A DNA stretch of 64,000 nt from Hofstenia miamia (Eukaryota > Xenacoelomorpha > Acoela). The translations under genes were made by a program, and so were the position numbers. The notes beneath the pieces are model-generated. The model was not told the origin of the DNA, did not search any database, and saw nothing but the letters and a program-made list of their open reading frames with translations. Below are positions 26,428 through 39,160 of this stretch, one piece after another. The stretch spans positions 2,511,523 through 2,575,522 of the forward strand of contig SCFE01000005.1 of NCBI GenBank assembly GCA_004352715.1. Reading direction: 5' to 3'. How positions within the stretch are numbered: the first letter of the stretch is position 1; each line of letters starts with the position of its first letter.

Positions 26428-27816
26428 AATTATTTTCTCCTTATACACCTAATTGTTACCTTGAAGCGAATTTGACCATTCTCGTTCGACTAAGTATTGA
26501 GCTCAAATAATTTATACTGATCTATCAGTTGGAAAGAACGGGTGACTGCCTCTAAATGCTGGCAAATTGGTAAGACTCTTCCACAAAAACCAAATTGATT
26601 CTTTCCAGCGATTTGTGATGAATTTGTTCAGAGTTTCCAGCTTTAATTTCTTTGATAGATTCTCGTTTCACTATTTGAATCAGCTGCTGAGATGTGAATG
26701 TCTATTTTTCGAAGTTCTCAAAAAGCTTCGGATGATTATATATCCGTAATATATTATGGAACTGTCATGCTGACCTTTGATGGATTTATTATACGCAACC
26801 AAGAAATTCTGAATCCTTTCCCATTCTAATACATTTTTGTAAGAATCATGTTAAGAAATTGAAGATGTCGCGTTGGAGCAATCGCAAATGGTATCTGAAG
26901 CATTTCACAAAGTTTATAGAAGCAAGAGGAATCTATCTTATTGATTAAATTTTATTTTTCGCAGATTTCTATTTGTAATAAATTCTTTCGGAAATAACAT
27001 TTATTTTGGTTACACCCCTAGTATATCCGAGGTGTTAAAATTTCAAAAAAATTTCCAAATTATGATTACAAAAATTAGTAAGCAATTAAAATTTACTGAA
27101 TACAGAACTTATTTTATTTGTGTACTGTACAAAAAAACTTGAAGAACATATGTAAGAACATGCACTGAAGCTGGATTTGGTGTTTCTGCGCAGTAGACGT
27201 TTGTTTTCACTTTCACAAACTGCAATTGTGTGAAGCTTGACAAACCACATTTACTATTTTTTCTATAATAGATAGTTAATTCATTCACTAAGCTTGATAT
27301 TTAATATGCTTTTTATCTCAAATAATGAGGACTACCTAAGAAGAAATTGATGTTTTAATTTGGTGAGATGCGAACTAGGGTTTATGGTTGAATAATTGCT
27401 GTGGCTTAATTTTATTGCGTACCAGCCATTATCAAGAATTTTCATTAATTAGTATGGAATCTATCAATATAAACTCTACTAACAGCCAACCTCTAGTACT
27501 GTTGCTCGGACTCCCATTTCCCTCTTTTTAACTTATTTGCGTGGATGGAGTTTCCTAAAAAAACAAAATTCTTAAATATTGGTTAGTAAAAAATCTTTTA
27601 TTTAAAAACAAAAATTAAACAATGGAGGTCGCCTAAGCATTCCGGATATCTTGTGAAAATTAAATGGATTGCTTTCTCGGATGTTAAAATGATAAGAACA
27701 CTTAAATATACCATACTTACTATTTTGAAATTGTAATGCTCATAAGGTTACGTGGCATTTAAAGTATATTAATTTCTGAAAATTTCTTCAAAGTGGAAGT
27801 CATATTTTGAATTTAG

Positions 27817-28011
27817 AGACAATGCCAAAGTTTATTCAAACTCCAAAAAGTGGATATTTTTTGGATGGTGAATCAATTACAATAAACTGCAGTGCTGTTA
27901 ATGTTTTTAAACTAACGTTCTTTTGCAACGGCAATCCCGTGAAAGCGAGTCTGGTAAGAACGATCACAACCAAATTGCCTAATGGAAAAAACGTTCTCAC
28001 ATCGTTTCTAC
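27817..28011 (+). CDS. unc5: UNC5-type netrin receptor, exon encoding first half of Ig domain 1 (partial gene)
   Basis: Seen: an exon of 195 nt after a TTTAG acceptor (AG at 27815-27816), ending at a consensus GTAAGT donor at 28012. It starts with two bases of a split codon and ends with one, so both borders are phase 1. It encodes the opening of an Ig domain: PKFIQTP, then INCSAV with the first Ig cysteine, then FFCNGNPV, which carries the extra cysteine typical of UNC5 Ig1 (vertebrate UNC5 has FFKCNGEWV at this place). Known: UNC5 receptors bind netrin through their Ig domains and mediate repulsive axon guidance and dependence-receptor signalling at the plasma membrane. An alternative donor (CTG|GTAAGA, 27954) lies inside the exon, but using it would lose residues that align with the family. 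The exon with start codon and signal peptide was not found upstream. Confidence 0.85.
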
Positions 28012-31000
28012 GTAAGTATTTCTACATTTTTATGCATAGACATATCCATTATCACTAACTTGTATAAGGGTATTTAGTAACAACTTAGGTAATTTCAATA
28101 GAAAAGAAGGAGGCCGTTTGTACCTTTGGAATGTTGTGATCCACAGTAAATCAACAATAATATTATTTTTGCCTAAATTTGGTGCAACGTTCATTTTAAA
28201 TTTTTTAGAAATTCAAGTTCATTAAAATTTAATTTTGCTCATAATATAGAAAATGGAATCTGTATTAAGGGTTACTATAATACATTAGTGACTAAACTTT
28301 GCAAAAAAATGATAGAATATTGAATATTATGTTTGAATATTATCATATAAAGCTTGCTTAAGCTAGAATATTCGAGTCTAGTCTGGCAGTAATTTAATGA
28401 TAAAAGTAACCACTTCGGTGAGTTCTACCCTTAACGCTCTTGTTAGCTTTAAGTCAGTTGAAAGGAAGTTATTTGTTTTGTTTTCGCTACGCTTGGTCGA
28501 AGCCTTTAGAGGAATTTTAATAAATGTTTGATGCTTCATTTAGACTTCTGGTTAATTAAGGTCTAACAGTTATTTCTAAAATTTCCAATTTTCTCTCGTT
28601 ATGAATCAACAAAGTCTAGTAAGCGGTGCTTTTCAACATTAATTGCAAAAGCATATTTACACAGATAATAATGAATATGTAATCCGTGAGATTAGCCATT
28701 TCGTACCTGTCGAACTGCAAGATTAAAATGGATAGCCTCGGACAAAGTTTCTACGCTGATGCTTGCCTGAGAAAATATCACATTCCAAAGTTTGTCCATT
28801 TGGATATTGAATTTCGTTGTGAATCTTCCCAATTTGTTTCGAATTCATTTTGCATTAATGTTTTCAAATTTCGAAGTGCGATAGGGATCATGAACTGTAG
28901 TCAGAAGTTCGTATTTCGTTTCAGTTTTGTATGGTTTCATAACAAGTTTTAAATAATTTTCAGAAATCAGTACTTAAACAAATATTTATTTCCTTGGAAT
29001 GCCATAATTTAGCTTGATAACATTAAATCGCTTGTCAGATTTTCATCTCTAGGCGGCATGTTTCCCACCATTTACTAAAATGGTAATCACTGCTAAAAGT
29101 GTTTGTTTTGTTGCTGTAGTCGTTTGTTGAATATCGAGATTTTAATGTGCTAATAGTAGTTCTTCCAAAAAAACATTTTTGGCAATTTCACGTTATGTAA
29201 TTGCACATTTATTAATCAACAACCATGTTTTTGTGTTAATTTCCTTTGTGGGAAACTAGGAAATCTAAGAATATTTCGACACAATCTTATATGCACCACT
29301 TAATATGACGTAAGAGTTTACTAATAATTTGTTTTATTTTTTTGCAGTGGATAAACTATACTCATTTTACTCTTAGTCTGTTTGTCAAGATGCTGCTAAA
29401 AAGCTAAAAATTAGTCAATTTTTGCAGCAAAAACGAATATATATATAATGTTTATTTATATATTTATTTATTTATTTATTTATTTATATCTATGCATGTA
29501 TATATTATATTAATTGTATTATTCCTAAAGCTATTCTATGTTGAGGGAATTACGGAGCCAGCCTATTTAAAATTTTCAACCAAATTTTGATGCTCATATT
29601 AACCTTAGACATTGTAGACTTCCTAGTATGTTTATAAATTTCTAAATTTTTATTATGCATAAATTTTCAATTGATTTTTATTGCAGTGATTACCAGTCAG
29701 CACCAAGAACTAAAAATACTCGTTGGCTTGCACCCCATTCTCTAAATTTGAATTGCCTTTTAAATTCATTGCCACTTGAGCCGTGCTTGTCTTAGTAACA
29801 CGTATATAGACTAAAAATGTCCCTTTCAATATTTACCACATCTCTGATAGTCTGGTATAAGAAAAGGCTTAAGCGCCCTAGGAAGCGTCATAAATTGCGA
29901 AATAGATTGGTGTTAACACTTTTATTGAAAGTAAACATTGTGTTTACCATATTCGCATCAAAGAACTTACATAAAAATCTCAACAATATGTTAGGAGGAG
30001 ACTCAACTTGTTTGCTAAGTTTTGCATGGCGTCAATTTTCGGGATATTCTTGCAGATTAAAACAGAGATAAGGTAATTTCAAATTTTAATAAAATGTAAG
30101 AATGCGGATTTAGTTAAGTCCAAGATTTACACTTCCATTCAATGTCCGTTAAAGTTCTTTATATAGAGAAATAATTAAAGACTGCACAAGGCAAATGTAG
30201 CTGAAGTGAAAGTTAAAAACGTTTGAAATGCATCGAGAATCGCGTGTATGCTTAGATTGTTAAAAAGTTTAAATCATTAATAGGAATAGATTCTATTCTT
30301 CCGAATTTATAAACAAGTTTTAAGAAACACACATGCTATGAATTTTTAGACTACATATTCAAACAATAGACTAATATCTTATTTTTAAAGGAAGTGACCC
30401 AATAATGCATAATCCGAAAATATTTCCAAAAAATTTGATTGGGACACACGATTACGTTTGTAGTTTTTCGAATAACAGTGCTCTTAAAACTTTTATTCAC
30501 CACAACGTTCTTAATATTGTGGTTTTTGTCAATGTGGGCAATAAATAGAAGTAGTTTAAATATGTTTTGAAACATAATACCGCTTATCCTGCAATATAAT
30601 ATTACATTTATAGAAAAGCTTGATAAATGCATTTCGGGACCTTTTGAATTTTTTCCTAGAATTGTTATAAAACGAGTATTTATTTACAAGTTATTCAAAA
30701 TCTAATCATATTTTGCAAAAAGGGTAATTATTTATCACAATATTCACAAAAGATCCCCAATTTCAAATTTTTATCGATATTTTTTGAAAGGGGAGGGTGG
30801 TGGTCGTTTTTCTTACACTCACCTAATACCGCGCCTGCTTTAAATGGCCAGCAATGTATACATATGGATCGCTTTTTTAAACAGGTCAGGTAACCCCCCC
30901 CCTCCTCCTGATAGTTATTTTTGCTAAGTAACCTGACTCATGACTAACTCTGCTCATTTATGTGATGGGGTGATCGATACTTAGCGTTTCCATAAGATTA

Positions 31001-33221
31001 CATCATAAAATTTGAATTCTTCGCTTGTTTCAGGGAAACATGACCTGTTCGTTTTATAATTCAGACTAAAGCTGAGACAATTGAAATGATTTGTTATTCA
31101 TTTAACTTTGATTGACAACCTTTACTTTCCATCCACCTGATTATTTCTTGCTAAGTAAATCAATTTATTAAATCTATTGGTATTCGGCTAATATAGTGTT
31201 TTTGGTTAATGCTAAATTTGTATTTATTCAAAGTAATTTCAAATTTTAATTGGCTAAAGCTGAGCTGGAGATTCTCATATGGGCGGTCAAAACGCGAATT
31301 GAATTCCTTCCACTCACTTAAGACACGCACCCATCTTCTATTTTGGAGGCCATTTGATCACACAATCTCAATCAATTTAATTGATTTTCTGCTTCGTTTC
31401 AATTGCCACAGAATCTTACACACTGCCATTCATTTAGATTATCCAAATAATCTTTGTGAAATTTTTTCAATGCACAAACCTTCTTTTCCAATTTAGTCAA
31501 TTTTAGAATCAGTTTTGTAAATCTGGCCTCTCTTTAAATGCTATAATTCACATTGATATTTAATTCAAACATTAATCCTACTCTGGTAATTAAATTGCCA
31601 ATACTGTTCAGAAACAAACATTAACTTTTAACTAGAAACGCAAGCGCGACTCCGTCCGGTAAACCAGAGGATAAGAATACCTCCTTTAGAATAAACAATG
31701 CGTTTGAGAGAAACATTGTATAGATATAGAACAATGATATTACCAACGACTCTTAATTATTAAAGTCCTCTATTTTAATCTCCTCGGAAAAACACTTTCG
31801 TCTAGTAATTGACATGCTTAATTAGTCTATTTGAATTTGTCAACAATACTTAACACTGTTCAAAACAAACCGTTAAAATTCCCGCATTAATTGATTTGGA
31901 TATTTGTTTGATTTCCTAGCATTGAGCTAGTCCTACCATTCACGAATACGTTTTTCAAGATTTTATTGTTGGCGTTAAAAACTGGCTACGCTCGGTCTCG
32001 CAATATTCAAATACAAATTGGGACGTTAGATGCAAATTTACTAGTATACCCTTACCCCCGAGGTTATTCATACCTAGTCCGCCCCGTGTTTTCATGCCAA
32101 AGACCAGCTCACCCAAAACATCAAAAATAGAAGAAAATTACTAAAATATTTTATTTTTTAATAGCTTTTGCCATTCGAAAGCATTGCACCACTTGTTTAA
32201 ATGATTTAATCTAAAATATGATGATTTTTGATCTCAGCGTAATTATCCCTTCTAATGAAATGTATCCAAGATTTTGTATTGGAGGGTGGGCTTCAAAAAA
32301 TTATAACTCACTTTTGTGTTTAGAATAAATTCGACATAAAGGTTATTCAATGTACTAACTATGGAAAAGTATGAAATTCACCTCCCACATGCATGTTTAA
32401 TTGTTCAAGATTTAATGGGTCAGATGCGTATGATTTGCCCGTGGTTAGTAGTGAGTAGATTTCTAAAGATTTATGATCCTCTCACAATATGTTTACTTTG
32501 ATAATTTGACAGCTCAGATTTATATCAGGTAGGACGACATTCTTACAGCAGAAAACTATTTTTACACCTCGCTATTTTCAATTGACAGAAGTACTGTTAC
32601 TGTTGACAAATTCAATTCTTTGACTAACTATAATACAGAAGCACAAGTAACTAGTACGTTTGAGATACATAATATAAATGCATTGGTGTTTCTTAAACGT
32701 ATTATCATCTGCACAATTAACACTGTCCAATCAATATTTATATGCATTGACGACGGTAGACTCAAAATGGCGTATATTACGCACAACATTCTATAGGAAA
32801 TCCTTTTACGTACATGATCTATTTCAGACACAAGTTTTAATGGAAAAGGAAATTGTAATAATTTTAAATAAAACAAAACAATCTCATATTTGGTGTGAAG
32901 ATCTTTCCAATATTTTGGACATGTTAATTTTTGGGAACCCATGCAGTTAATATATTAATGATTTCATTTGTATGAATGCATAAAAGTAATTTAACATGAA
33001 TTACAGTTTTGGATGCATTTCAGTGAACATAATCAAACAACGTTCCATTTGGACTCCAAAAGGTAATTATATGGCGTTACAAAAACAGACTTTACTTTGA
33101 TCATTTACTTAAAATGCTTTTATCAATTTACTGTTTTAGATTTATTGTAGCATAATGTAGCCTTCGACAACCATCCTTGTAAGTTTAAAGGCTGAGAACT
33201 TCCAAAAATTATGTCTTTTTC

Positions 33222-33409
33222 GAGAGGTGTGTATTCAAGGGAGTGCTCAAAGGGCTCAGGCCATCTTGTTAAACTTATATTAAAATTCGGTTCGAGTGTT
33301 GGATTTTATCTGTGGAGAAATTAGATTTTGATCAAAACATAACATAAAAATATACTATTTAAATTTTCCAGCCCTTCCCCCATGTTAATTATTTAGGAGT
33401 ACAGCCCCG
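33222..33409. mobile_element. hAT-like MITE, family member 2
   Basis: Same direction as the 37.6-kb copy: gagaggtgtgtattcaaggg at the left, cttgttaaa and atattaaaattcgg inside, gttaattatttaggagtaca and ccccg at the right. It is more diverged at the ends and has no target duplication. Confidence 0.55.
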
Positions 33410-33510
33410 GTAAGATGTTAGTATGTTTAAACATTGTGATTCAACAATTACTACATATATATATATATATATATATTTACAGTTCTGAAAATAGGTATCG
33501 GGACAGTAGC

Positions 33511-35271
33511 TCGGCAAACCCAAATTGCTCTATAGGCGCGTCCACTTGATGCGTGGTCAGCCAATGCTGCCTCAGCGAATTAATTAAATTAAATTGAGAC
33601 TCTACTTTCCCTCCGCCGTACACTTGAACTAGAGCGCAACCTACGTGTTTGCACGGATCCGTTTTTCTGCTTGGAAAAAGTATCGGGATACTAGTAATTT
33701 TTTATTATAAACCTGAAAAGTTTGCTTTTGACCCCTTGCAAACAGTTTATTTCCCTTTAAAAAAAGCACAATTTTCTGCTCCTAATTTCCAAAATGCCGC
33801 GATATACACCACAACCAATAAGAGACTTAGTTGTTTCACAACACCTGGCAGTATTTACTATCCGCAGAATAAGCGAGCTATTGAATACATCAAAGGGCGC
33901 TACTGGGCGCATCATTTCTTAATATAATAATATAAATCTACTGGATGTCCAACAGTTAAGCCAAAGAAAAAATCGAGTTCCACCGTGTAGTATCAGCACT
34001 GGAAGACTGGACAGAGATAATCTTTTTAGACGAGTGCAAAGTAGAAATTTTTCCGAAAAGTCAAGAACTTATCTGAAGACAGAATATGTCGACCCTACGT
34101 TTTAACCCTAAATTTACATCATAAGCTCTGAAATCCATCATAGTGTGGAGCTGCATTTCTGCGAGTGGTTTCCGAAAGCTCGTAAAAATCGATGAAAACC
34201 TTCATATCCGTCAATATATTCCAATTTTGAAAGGTTATCTATTAGATTATTGGGATGAGAATTCTATCTTTCAACACCCGGGGCAACCACGTCACACCAC
34301 AAGAGTTTTGAAGCATGGTGTACCATTACTATCAGATTGGCCTGCTGAGTCACCTGATCTCAACATAATCGAACATGTATGGTATGAATTNTCGGCAAAC
34401 CCAAATTGCTCTATAGGCGCGTCCACTTGATGCGTGGTCAGCCAATGCTGCCTCAGCGAATTAATTAAATTAAATTGAGACTCTACTTTCCCTCCGCCGT
34501 ACACTTGAACTAGAGCGCAACCTACGTGTTTGCACGGATCCGTTTTTCTGCTTGGAAAAAGTATCGGGATACTAGTAATTTTTTATTATAAACCTGAAAA
34601 GTTTGCTTTTGACCCCTTGCAAACAGTTTATTTCCCTTTAAAAAAAGCACAATTTTCTGCTCCTAATTTCCAAAATGCCGCGATATACACCACAACCAAT
34701 AAGAGACTTAGTTGTTTCACAACACCTGGAAGTATTTACTATCCGCAGAATAAGCGAGCTATTGAATACATCAAAGGGCGCTACTGGGCGCATCATTTCT
34801 TAATATAATAATATAAATCTACTGGATGTCCAACAGTTAAGCCAAAGAAAAAATCGAGTTCCACCGTGTAGTATCAGCACTGGAAGACTGGACAGAGATA
34901 ATCTTTTTAGACGAGTGCAAAGTAGAAATTTTTCCGAAAAGTCAAGAACTTATCTGAAGACAGAATATGTCGACCCTACGTTTTAACCCTAAATTTACAT
35001 CATAAGCTCTGAAATCCATCATAGTGTGGAGCTGCATTTCTGCGAGTGGTTTCCGAAAGCTCGTAAAAATCGATGAAAACCTTCATATCCGTCAATATAT
35101 TCCAATTTTGAAAGGTTATCTATTAGATTATTGGGATGAGAATTCTATCTTTCAACACCCGGGGCAACCACGTCACACCACAAGAGTTTTGAAGCATGGT
35201 GTACCATTACTATCAGATTGGCCTGCTGAGTCACCTGATCTCAACATAATCGAACATGTATGGTATGAATT
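33511..35271 (+). repeat. Direct tandem duplication, 880 bp, joined by a single N
   Basis: Bases 33511-34390 are repeated as 34392-35271 at an offset of 881, with position 34391 called N. I saw one difference: C at 33849 against A at 34730. The duplication ends in mid-ORF, at the EHVWYEL codons. The lone N at the joint is what an assembler leaves when it abuts overlapping contigs, so an assembly artefact is at least as likely as a real duplication. Confidence 0.9.
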
Positions 35272-35440
35272 AAAGGCTAAAATTGAATTTCGAAATCCAA
35301 GAACAGCGGATGAGCTCTGGCATGCAACCGAAGAGGAGTTTTTCAATATTTCGAAGGAGTTTATCGAGAAACTTTTCTTAAGTTTACCCTCCAGAGTTCA
35401 TTGCGTTGTGACCGCCCGAGTTTATCCAACAAAATACTAA
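34675..35440 (+). pseudogene. Tc1-like transposase pseudogene (the longer copy)
   Basis: Seen: ATG at 34675 starts MPRYTPQPIRDLVVSQHLEV and runs 42 codons as an HTH head, with stop TAA at 34801. After a frameshift the catalytic part reads IIFLDECKVE (first catalytic Asp kept), then stops, then from 35024 MWSCISASGF, FQHPGQPRHTT, SPDLNIIEHVWYEL and on to PTKY and stop at 35438. In active Tc1 proteins the second acidic residue sits in FQQDGAPxHT; here that Asp is Pro. The Glu of the third motif (IIEHVW) is kept. Several stops plus the lost Asp make it inactive. The first duplicate (33794-34390) lacks everything after EHVWYE. Confidence 0.75.
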
Positions 35441-35742
35441 AGAAATTATACTTGCTAAATATATTATTATTTTATTGTTTTTGTAAGAAATACATTTGTT
35501 TCTTTTTGTGTCCCATTTCTTTTTGCCTTAGAAATCAATGTCCCAAAATATACATGTATATACTGCAAATGTGCATCGTGACACTTAGATCATTTGTTGT
35601 GCTTAAATTTCAGGACTGAGAATATTTCTACTTTAGTTAATATGCAGACGTCTGCCAACAAATATTATAATAACCACTTTATGGATATAATAATTTTCTA
35701 ATATTTTTATTGTAGTAAATAACATTTTATTTTTATTTTTAG

Positions 35743-35862
35743 AGATTAATCAAGCTCTACTTCCTAAAGACGAGGTCTACGCACGCAAATTTCGGTGTTT
35801 CTGTGGGGCTTTTACACAAAATGGCCAAATTAACAGTACAACGAGTTACGTCACAAAGGCAT
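35743..35862 (+). CDS. unc5: UNC5-type netrin receptor, exon encoding second half of Ig domain 1
   Basis: Seen: a 120-nt exon between a TTTTTAG acceptor (AG 35741-35742) and a GTAAGT donor at 35863. Joining the single base left from the previous exon (c) to its first two bases (ag) gives a Gln codon and an open frame through INQALLPKDEVYARKF, RCFCGAF, ending STTSYVTKA. The RCFC pair supplies the two partner cysteines of Ig1 and corresponds to YWCQC in vertebrate UNC5. The last split codon joins the next exon to make Tyr, giving TKAYMDHIFLRNP, which matches the conserved UNC5 linker QKAYIRIAYLRKN between Ig1 and Ig2. Both borders are phase 1. The exon lies 177 bp downstream of a Tc1-like element in the same intron. 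Confidence 0.88.
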
Positions 35863-37189
35863 GTAAGTGTGAGAAAATGTTTATTAAATATGTTTTACCA
35901 TTTCTATGCCGTGAAACCTGTTCCTTAATTTCTGTGCGATGCGAGGAGTTCTGATAATCTGTTATACATAATTTATTCAATTTCAATCGCTTGAGAAACC
36001 TTGCATCAAAGAATTCTATTTATTCCGCGCAATTATGTTAAAGAGTCAGTAGATTTGTGCGTTTGTTAACTGGTTTAACATGTATAAATTGCATTATATC
36101 AATTCATGTGTGATAGTGATGCGGTTTATAAGCTAAGAAAAAAATGATTTCAAATTTGAAAAAATTTGTGCTATTCAGATTCACAGATAAAATTACAAAG
36201 ATCATCTACAATGTTCAATATATGTGATATGGCCTTTCTAAGAGGAGATTGTCTACCGTCTTTTCAAAAACACGAATGTAAATAACAGTAAACATTAAAT
36301 TAAATAAATATATAAAAATCGTTGTAATCTGATTAAAAAATAAAATCATATCGACAGGTTCATGAAAAATGAGCTATGGTGGCATTTTACAAATTTTTTT
36401 GTCTATATAAGTTAATTGTTACGTCGCAGGAAATCTTTCCATTGTGTACATTGCCATTTTTAAAGAAGCTTTTTATGTATGCATATTATGCATTATGCAC
36501 AAATGTATATCCAAGGGTGTAGTCAGAGACGCTTTTTCACAAAATCACGGGTAGTGCTAAACACCCATTAAATTCATTGCATATTAGGAGGACATACATG
36601 TACATTTTTATAACTGCTTATTTGCATAAGAGCTTCAGGAAGATTAATTTTAAATTTCTTGGGTCTTTTACCAAATTAAATTAACGTGTGTAATCAAAAG
36701 GAATTCATAAATATATGCCTCTATCTTTGAAATGCTAAAAGGATTTGTCCTTCAAACCCAAAAACAATGTTAGTTGAATTATATGATATTCAATTGAAAA
36801 AACTGTGATATGTTGCCTTTTACAGAAAAATATTTTTAACAGAATGGTTCAACTGGACGTGTTTACTCGTAAAATTGATATATGCAGACGTCTTCAAAAT
36901 TTGTGTTTAAGAACTGCACAAAGGTGAAGTATACATTTAACTATTTTGAGTACAAAAGGTTAGGTGTTTATTTGAAACTTTTTCAGCAATTTTTATAAAA
37001 ATAAGAAATTTGTAACTTTCTGTATTGTATATCGCAAAAAATGGAACTGACGAAAATTTAGTTTACAGAAAAACCAATGAACATATTTATAAACAGAAAA
37101 GTGGGATAAAAAACACATGGTTTAAGTTTTTAAATTTTTCTAGAAATACAAATTATCAAAAATCAACTGATCAAATTAAAAATTTTGTT

Positions 37190-37385
37190 TCCCTTTAGGC
37201 CTTCGGCCCTACGACCTCTGACTTTGTACAAAGTACGCCTCAATGGGTTTGGAATATCTTTGCACACATTAAAAAACAGTCAAAGTTCTTTATTGCCTCC
37301 AGGTTCTCAAATACCTTCTAAATACATTAACACTAAGTATGGAAAGAATATAAATCTTTTTCAAAATTTCGAAAATTTCTAAGAA
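37190..37385 (+). repeat. Dispersed repeat, copy A
   Basis: It contains cgcctcaatgggtttggaat, atctttgcacacatt, then tctcaaatacctt and tttcgaaaatttct, the same word order as 52325-52505 (cctcaatcggtttggtatat, ctttgcgcata, gctcaaaataaatacc, tttgaaattttc). Same orientation. It has no coding capacity that can be supported. Confidence 0.55.
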
Positions 37386-37558
37386 AACTTGTTAATCTAT
37401 TCAACAATCTCTGCCACAGCAATGAGCTAGAACTTTTCAACATTGTATTAATGCATGTTCCGCAATAGACCTACCCATGCCCCAACATATTCAAATTTGG
37501 AAATAGGCTTGGAAAAAATTCTTTGTAAATGTGGAAAAAGGCACTAGGCTGCTTAAGG

Positions 37559-37766
37559 CAGGGGTGTACTCACGGGGGTGCTCAGGGACTGAGCTCACCT
37601 TGTTAAATTAGATTGGGGGCGCATCGCCCCTTGTTAAAATATATTAGTATTCGAGTTTTGGATATTATTTGTTGAAAATATAAATTATGGTAAAAATATA
37701 TCATAAAAATACAAAGCTCAAGATAAGAGCAGCCTCCCTTGTTAATTACTTAGGATTACAACCCTG
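37559..37766. mobile_element. hAT-like MITE, family member 1
   Basis: Ends caggggtgtactc and gattacaaccctg are imperfect inverted repeats. Flanks gcttaagg and gttgaaag agree at five of eight bases, so the target duplication is weak. Two relatives occur at 33222-33409 and 16478-16562. An open frame across it (37687-37887) is chance. Confidence 0.6.
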
Positions 37767-39160
37767 GTTGAAAGTTAATAGCGAATGCAGAAATTTTATA
37801 AAATATGTATACAAACTTCTCTCCCCCCCACAAATTTTTGTTACAACGCTAGTGTGTTATCATATTATTATACGACCGTACTTCTAGATGAAGGGGCTAT
37901 CTGCAATTAATTGCCGATGGCGATGGTTCTTTTTGAAAACATTCAGTCATGTACGTAGGTAATTATTATAATTGTCATTAGTAGCACGTATTTTAATTTA
38001 AATACAAATTAACAAAAAACATTGTTGTTTTTTCAAAGTGTTTTAAACATGTTTTTTGCTCCTTGTTTGGAATACTTAATCAACCTTTTTTTCAAATATT
38101 CAGTCGTATTTAGCGCTTTGAGCTTGCAATTCAATATTTCTGAAATCATATTCGATAATTGATTCAAATTATCTACGAAGCGCCAAAGGCAGAAATGCGA
38201 GGTCCTCAATTGTTCACAGTTCAATATAATATTATTTAAAATGCTTTAAATATAAATGTTGCAGAGATTTTCAGAATTGAACGCATGCTTTGAAATATAC
38301 AGCTACAGCCGATTTATTATTTGTTATTGAATATTACTGCTAATATGCCTTCTATTTTTTTTAACAAGTCCGCCATCGGAAGCATTAACGAAGTATGGGT
38401 TGCATGTTATTTATATATGTGAATCTCATTTAAGACGTAAGTCAAGATATCATATTCATGTACTATATAATGTTTACAGTACAACGCGGCACCAAAAGAA
38501 CACATTTCAGTGTTAAAGTCTTTGACATATTTACAAATTTTGAGCACTTGCTGTGTCTTTCGAATCAAAGCAAATCAATGAAAGTCATAATTTCCTATGG
38601 TTCCACCAAGAAGTGGACTCTTTGGTTTTCAATGCGCCCCTATGTTAAGATATATGTTTTTTAAAGAGGTTGGAAGGTCATTGTTATTCTAAAGTCTGCG
38701 CAGATCTTTTCACCGAAAAGTGTGAAGCTCGAAAAATTCAAATCTGTAAATCAGTGATCATGTGAAATTGTTATCTGTTTCTATGTTATCTAAGCAATTA
38801 AGCTAGTTGTTTTGCGAAACTTGCGTTTACTTCTTCTGTTTAAACCAAGGTTTTATAGATATATTTAGTTACTGATTATAGGATCACATTAGTCTTGGCT
38901 TTGAGAAGTACATAAATCGATAATGCAGTCAACAGTGTTACTTACGGCTGTGTTAAAATCGAACAGGGCTATACTAAAATATACATTGTGAATAATCCAA
39001 CTTAATGTATCTCGTCGAGTGGCGGCCAAAATTATGTCATATAGAGGTCTGTAAGGTTACATCCATGTTCGTGTTTGCGTTTTCGTGATTTTGGGAATTG
39101 GCATTATTCAGACTCGACTGTATTGCTTACTTTTCCATTTTTTAATTTCACATTGTTTAG

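Larger units (their letters stand above)
7603..27816. other. 20 kb without recognised exons
   Basis: Between the piggyBac remnant and the first UNC5 exon I find only the MITEs, microsatellites and inverted repeats listed separately. Open frames are short, lack known domains and have the base composition of their surroundings. The missing first exon of UNC5 could lie here, since a signal-peptide exon is short and hard to see. Confidence 0.55.
33480..35565 (+). mobile_element. Tc1-like element with 880-bp internal tandem duplication
   Basis: The proposed ends are cagttctgaaaata (33480) and tatatactg (to 35565), both with a gggaca word further in. They are only weakly complementary and a TA duplication is clear on the left only, so the ends are approximate. 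Subtracting the 881-bp duplicated unit leaves about 1205 bp, the usual Tc1 length. It encodes a broken Tc1-type transposase in the plus direction. Confidence 0.6.
28012..35742 (+). other. UNC5 intron 7.7 kb
   Basis: The intron lies inside the Ig1 domain. It has a GTAAGT donor and a T-rich acceptor. It contains a TTTA/AT-rich stretch near 29449-29490, a short hAT-like MITE at 33222-33409, an AT microsatellite at 33453-33476 and the Tc1-like element 33480-35565. The rest (28.1-33.2 kb) shows AT-rich sequence with short unsupported open frames. Two overlapping frames on opposite strands at 32628-32950 resemble no family I know. Confidence 0.7.
35863..39160 (+). other. UNC5 intron 3.3 kb
   Basis: The intron runs between Ig1 and Ig2. 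It holds one member of a dispersed repeat at about 37190-37385, whose relative lies at 52325-52505, and a MITE at 37559-37766. I see nothing else in it. Confidence 0.7.

Noticed and set aside
32628-32950. Overlapping open frames on opposite strands (104 and 90 codons)
   Set aside because: No known motif in either and no splice context; such pairs occur by chance in sequence with few stops on both strands.
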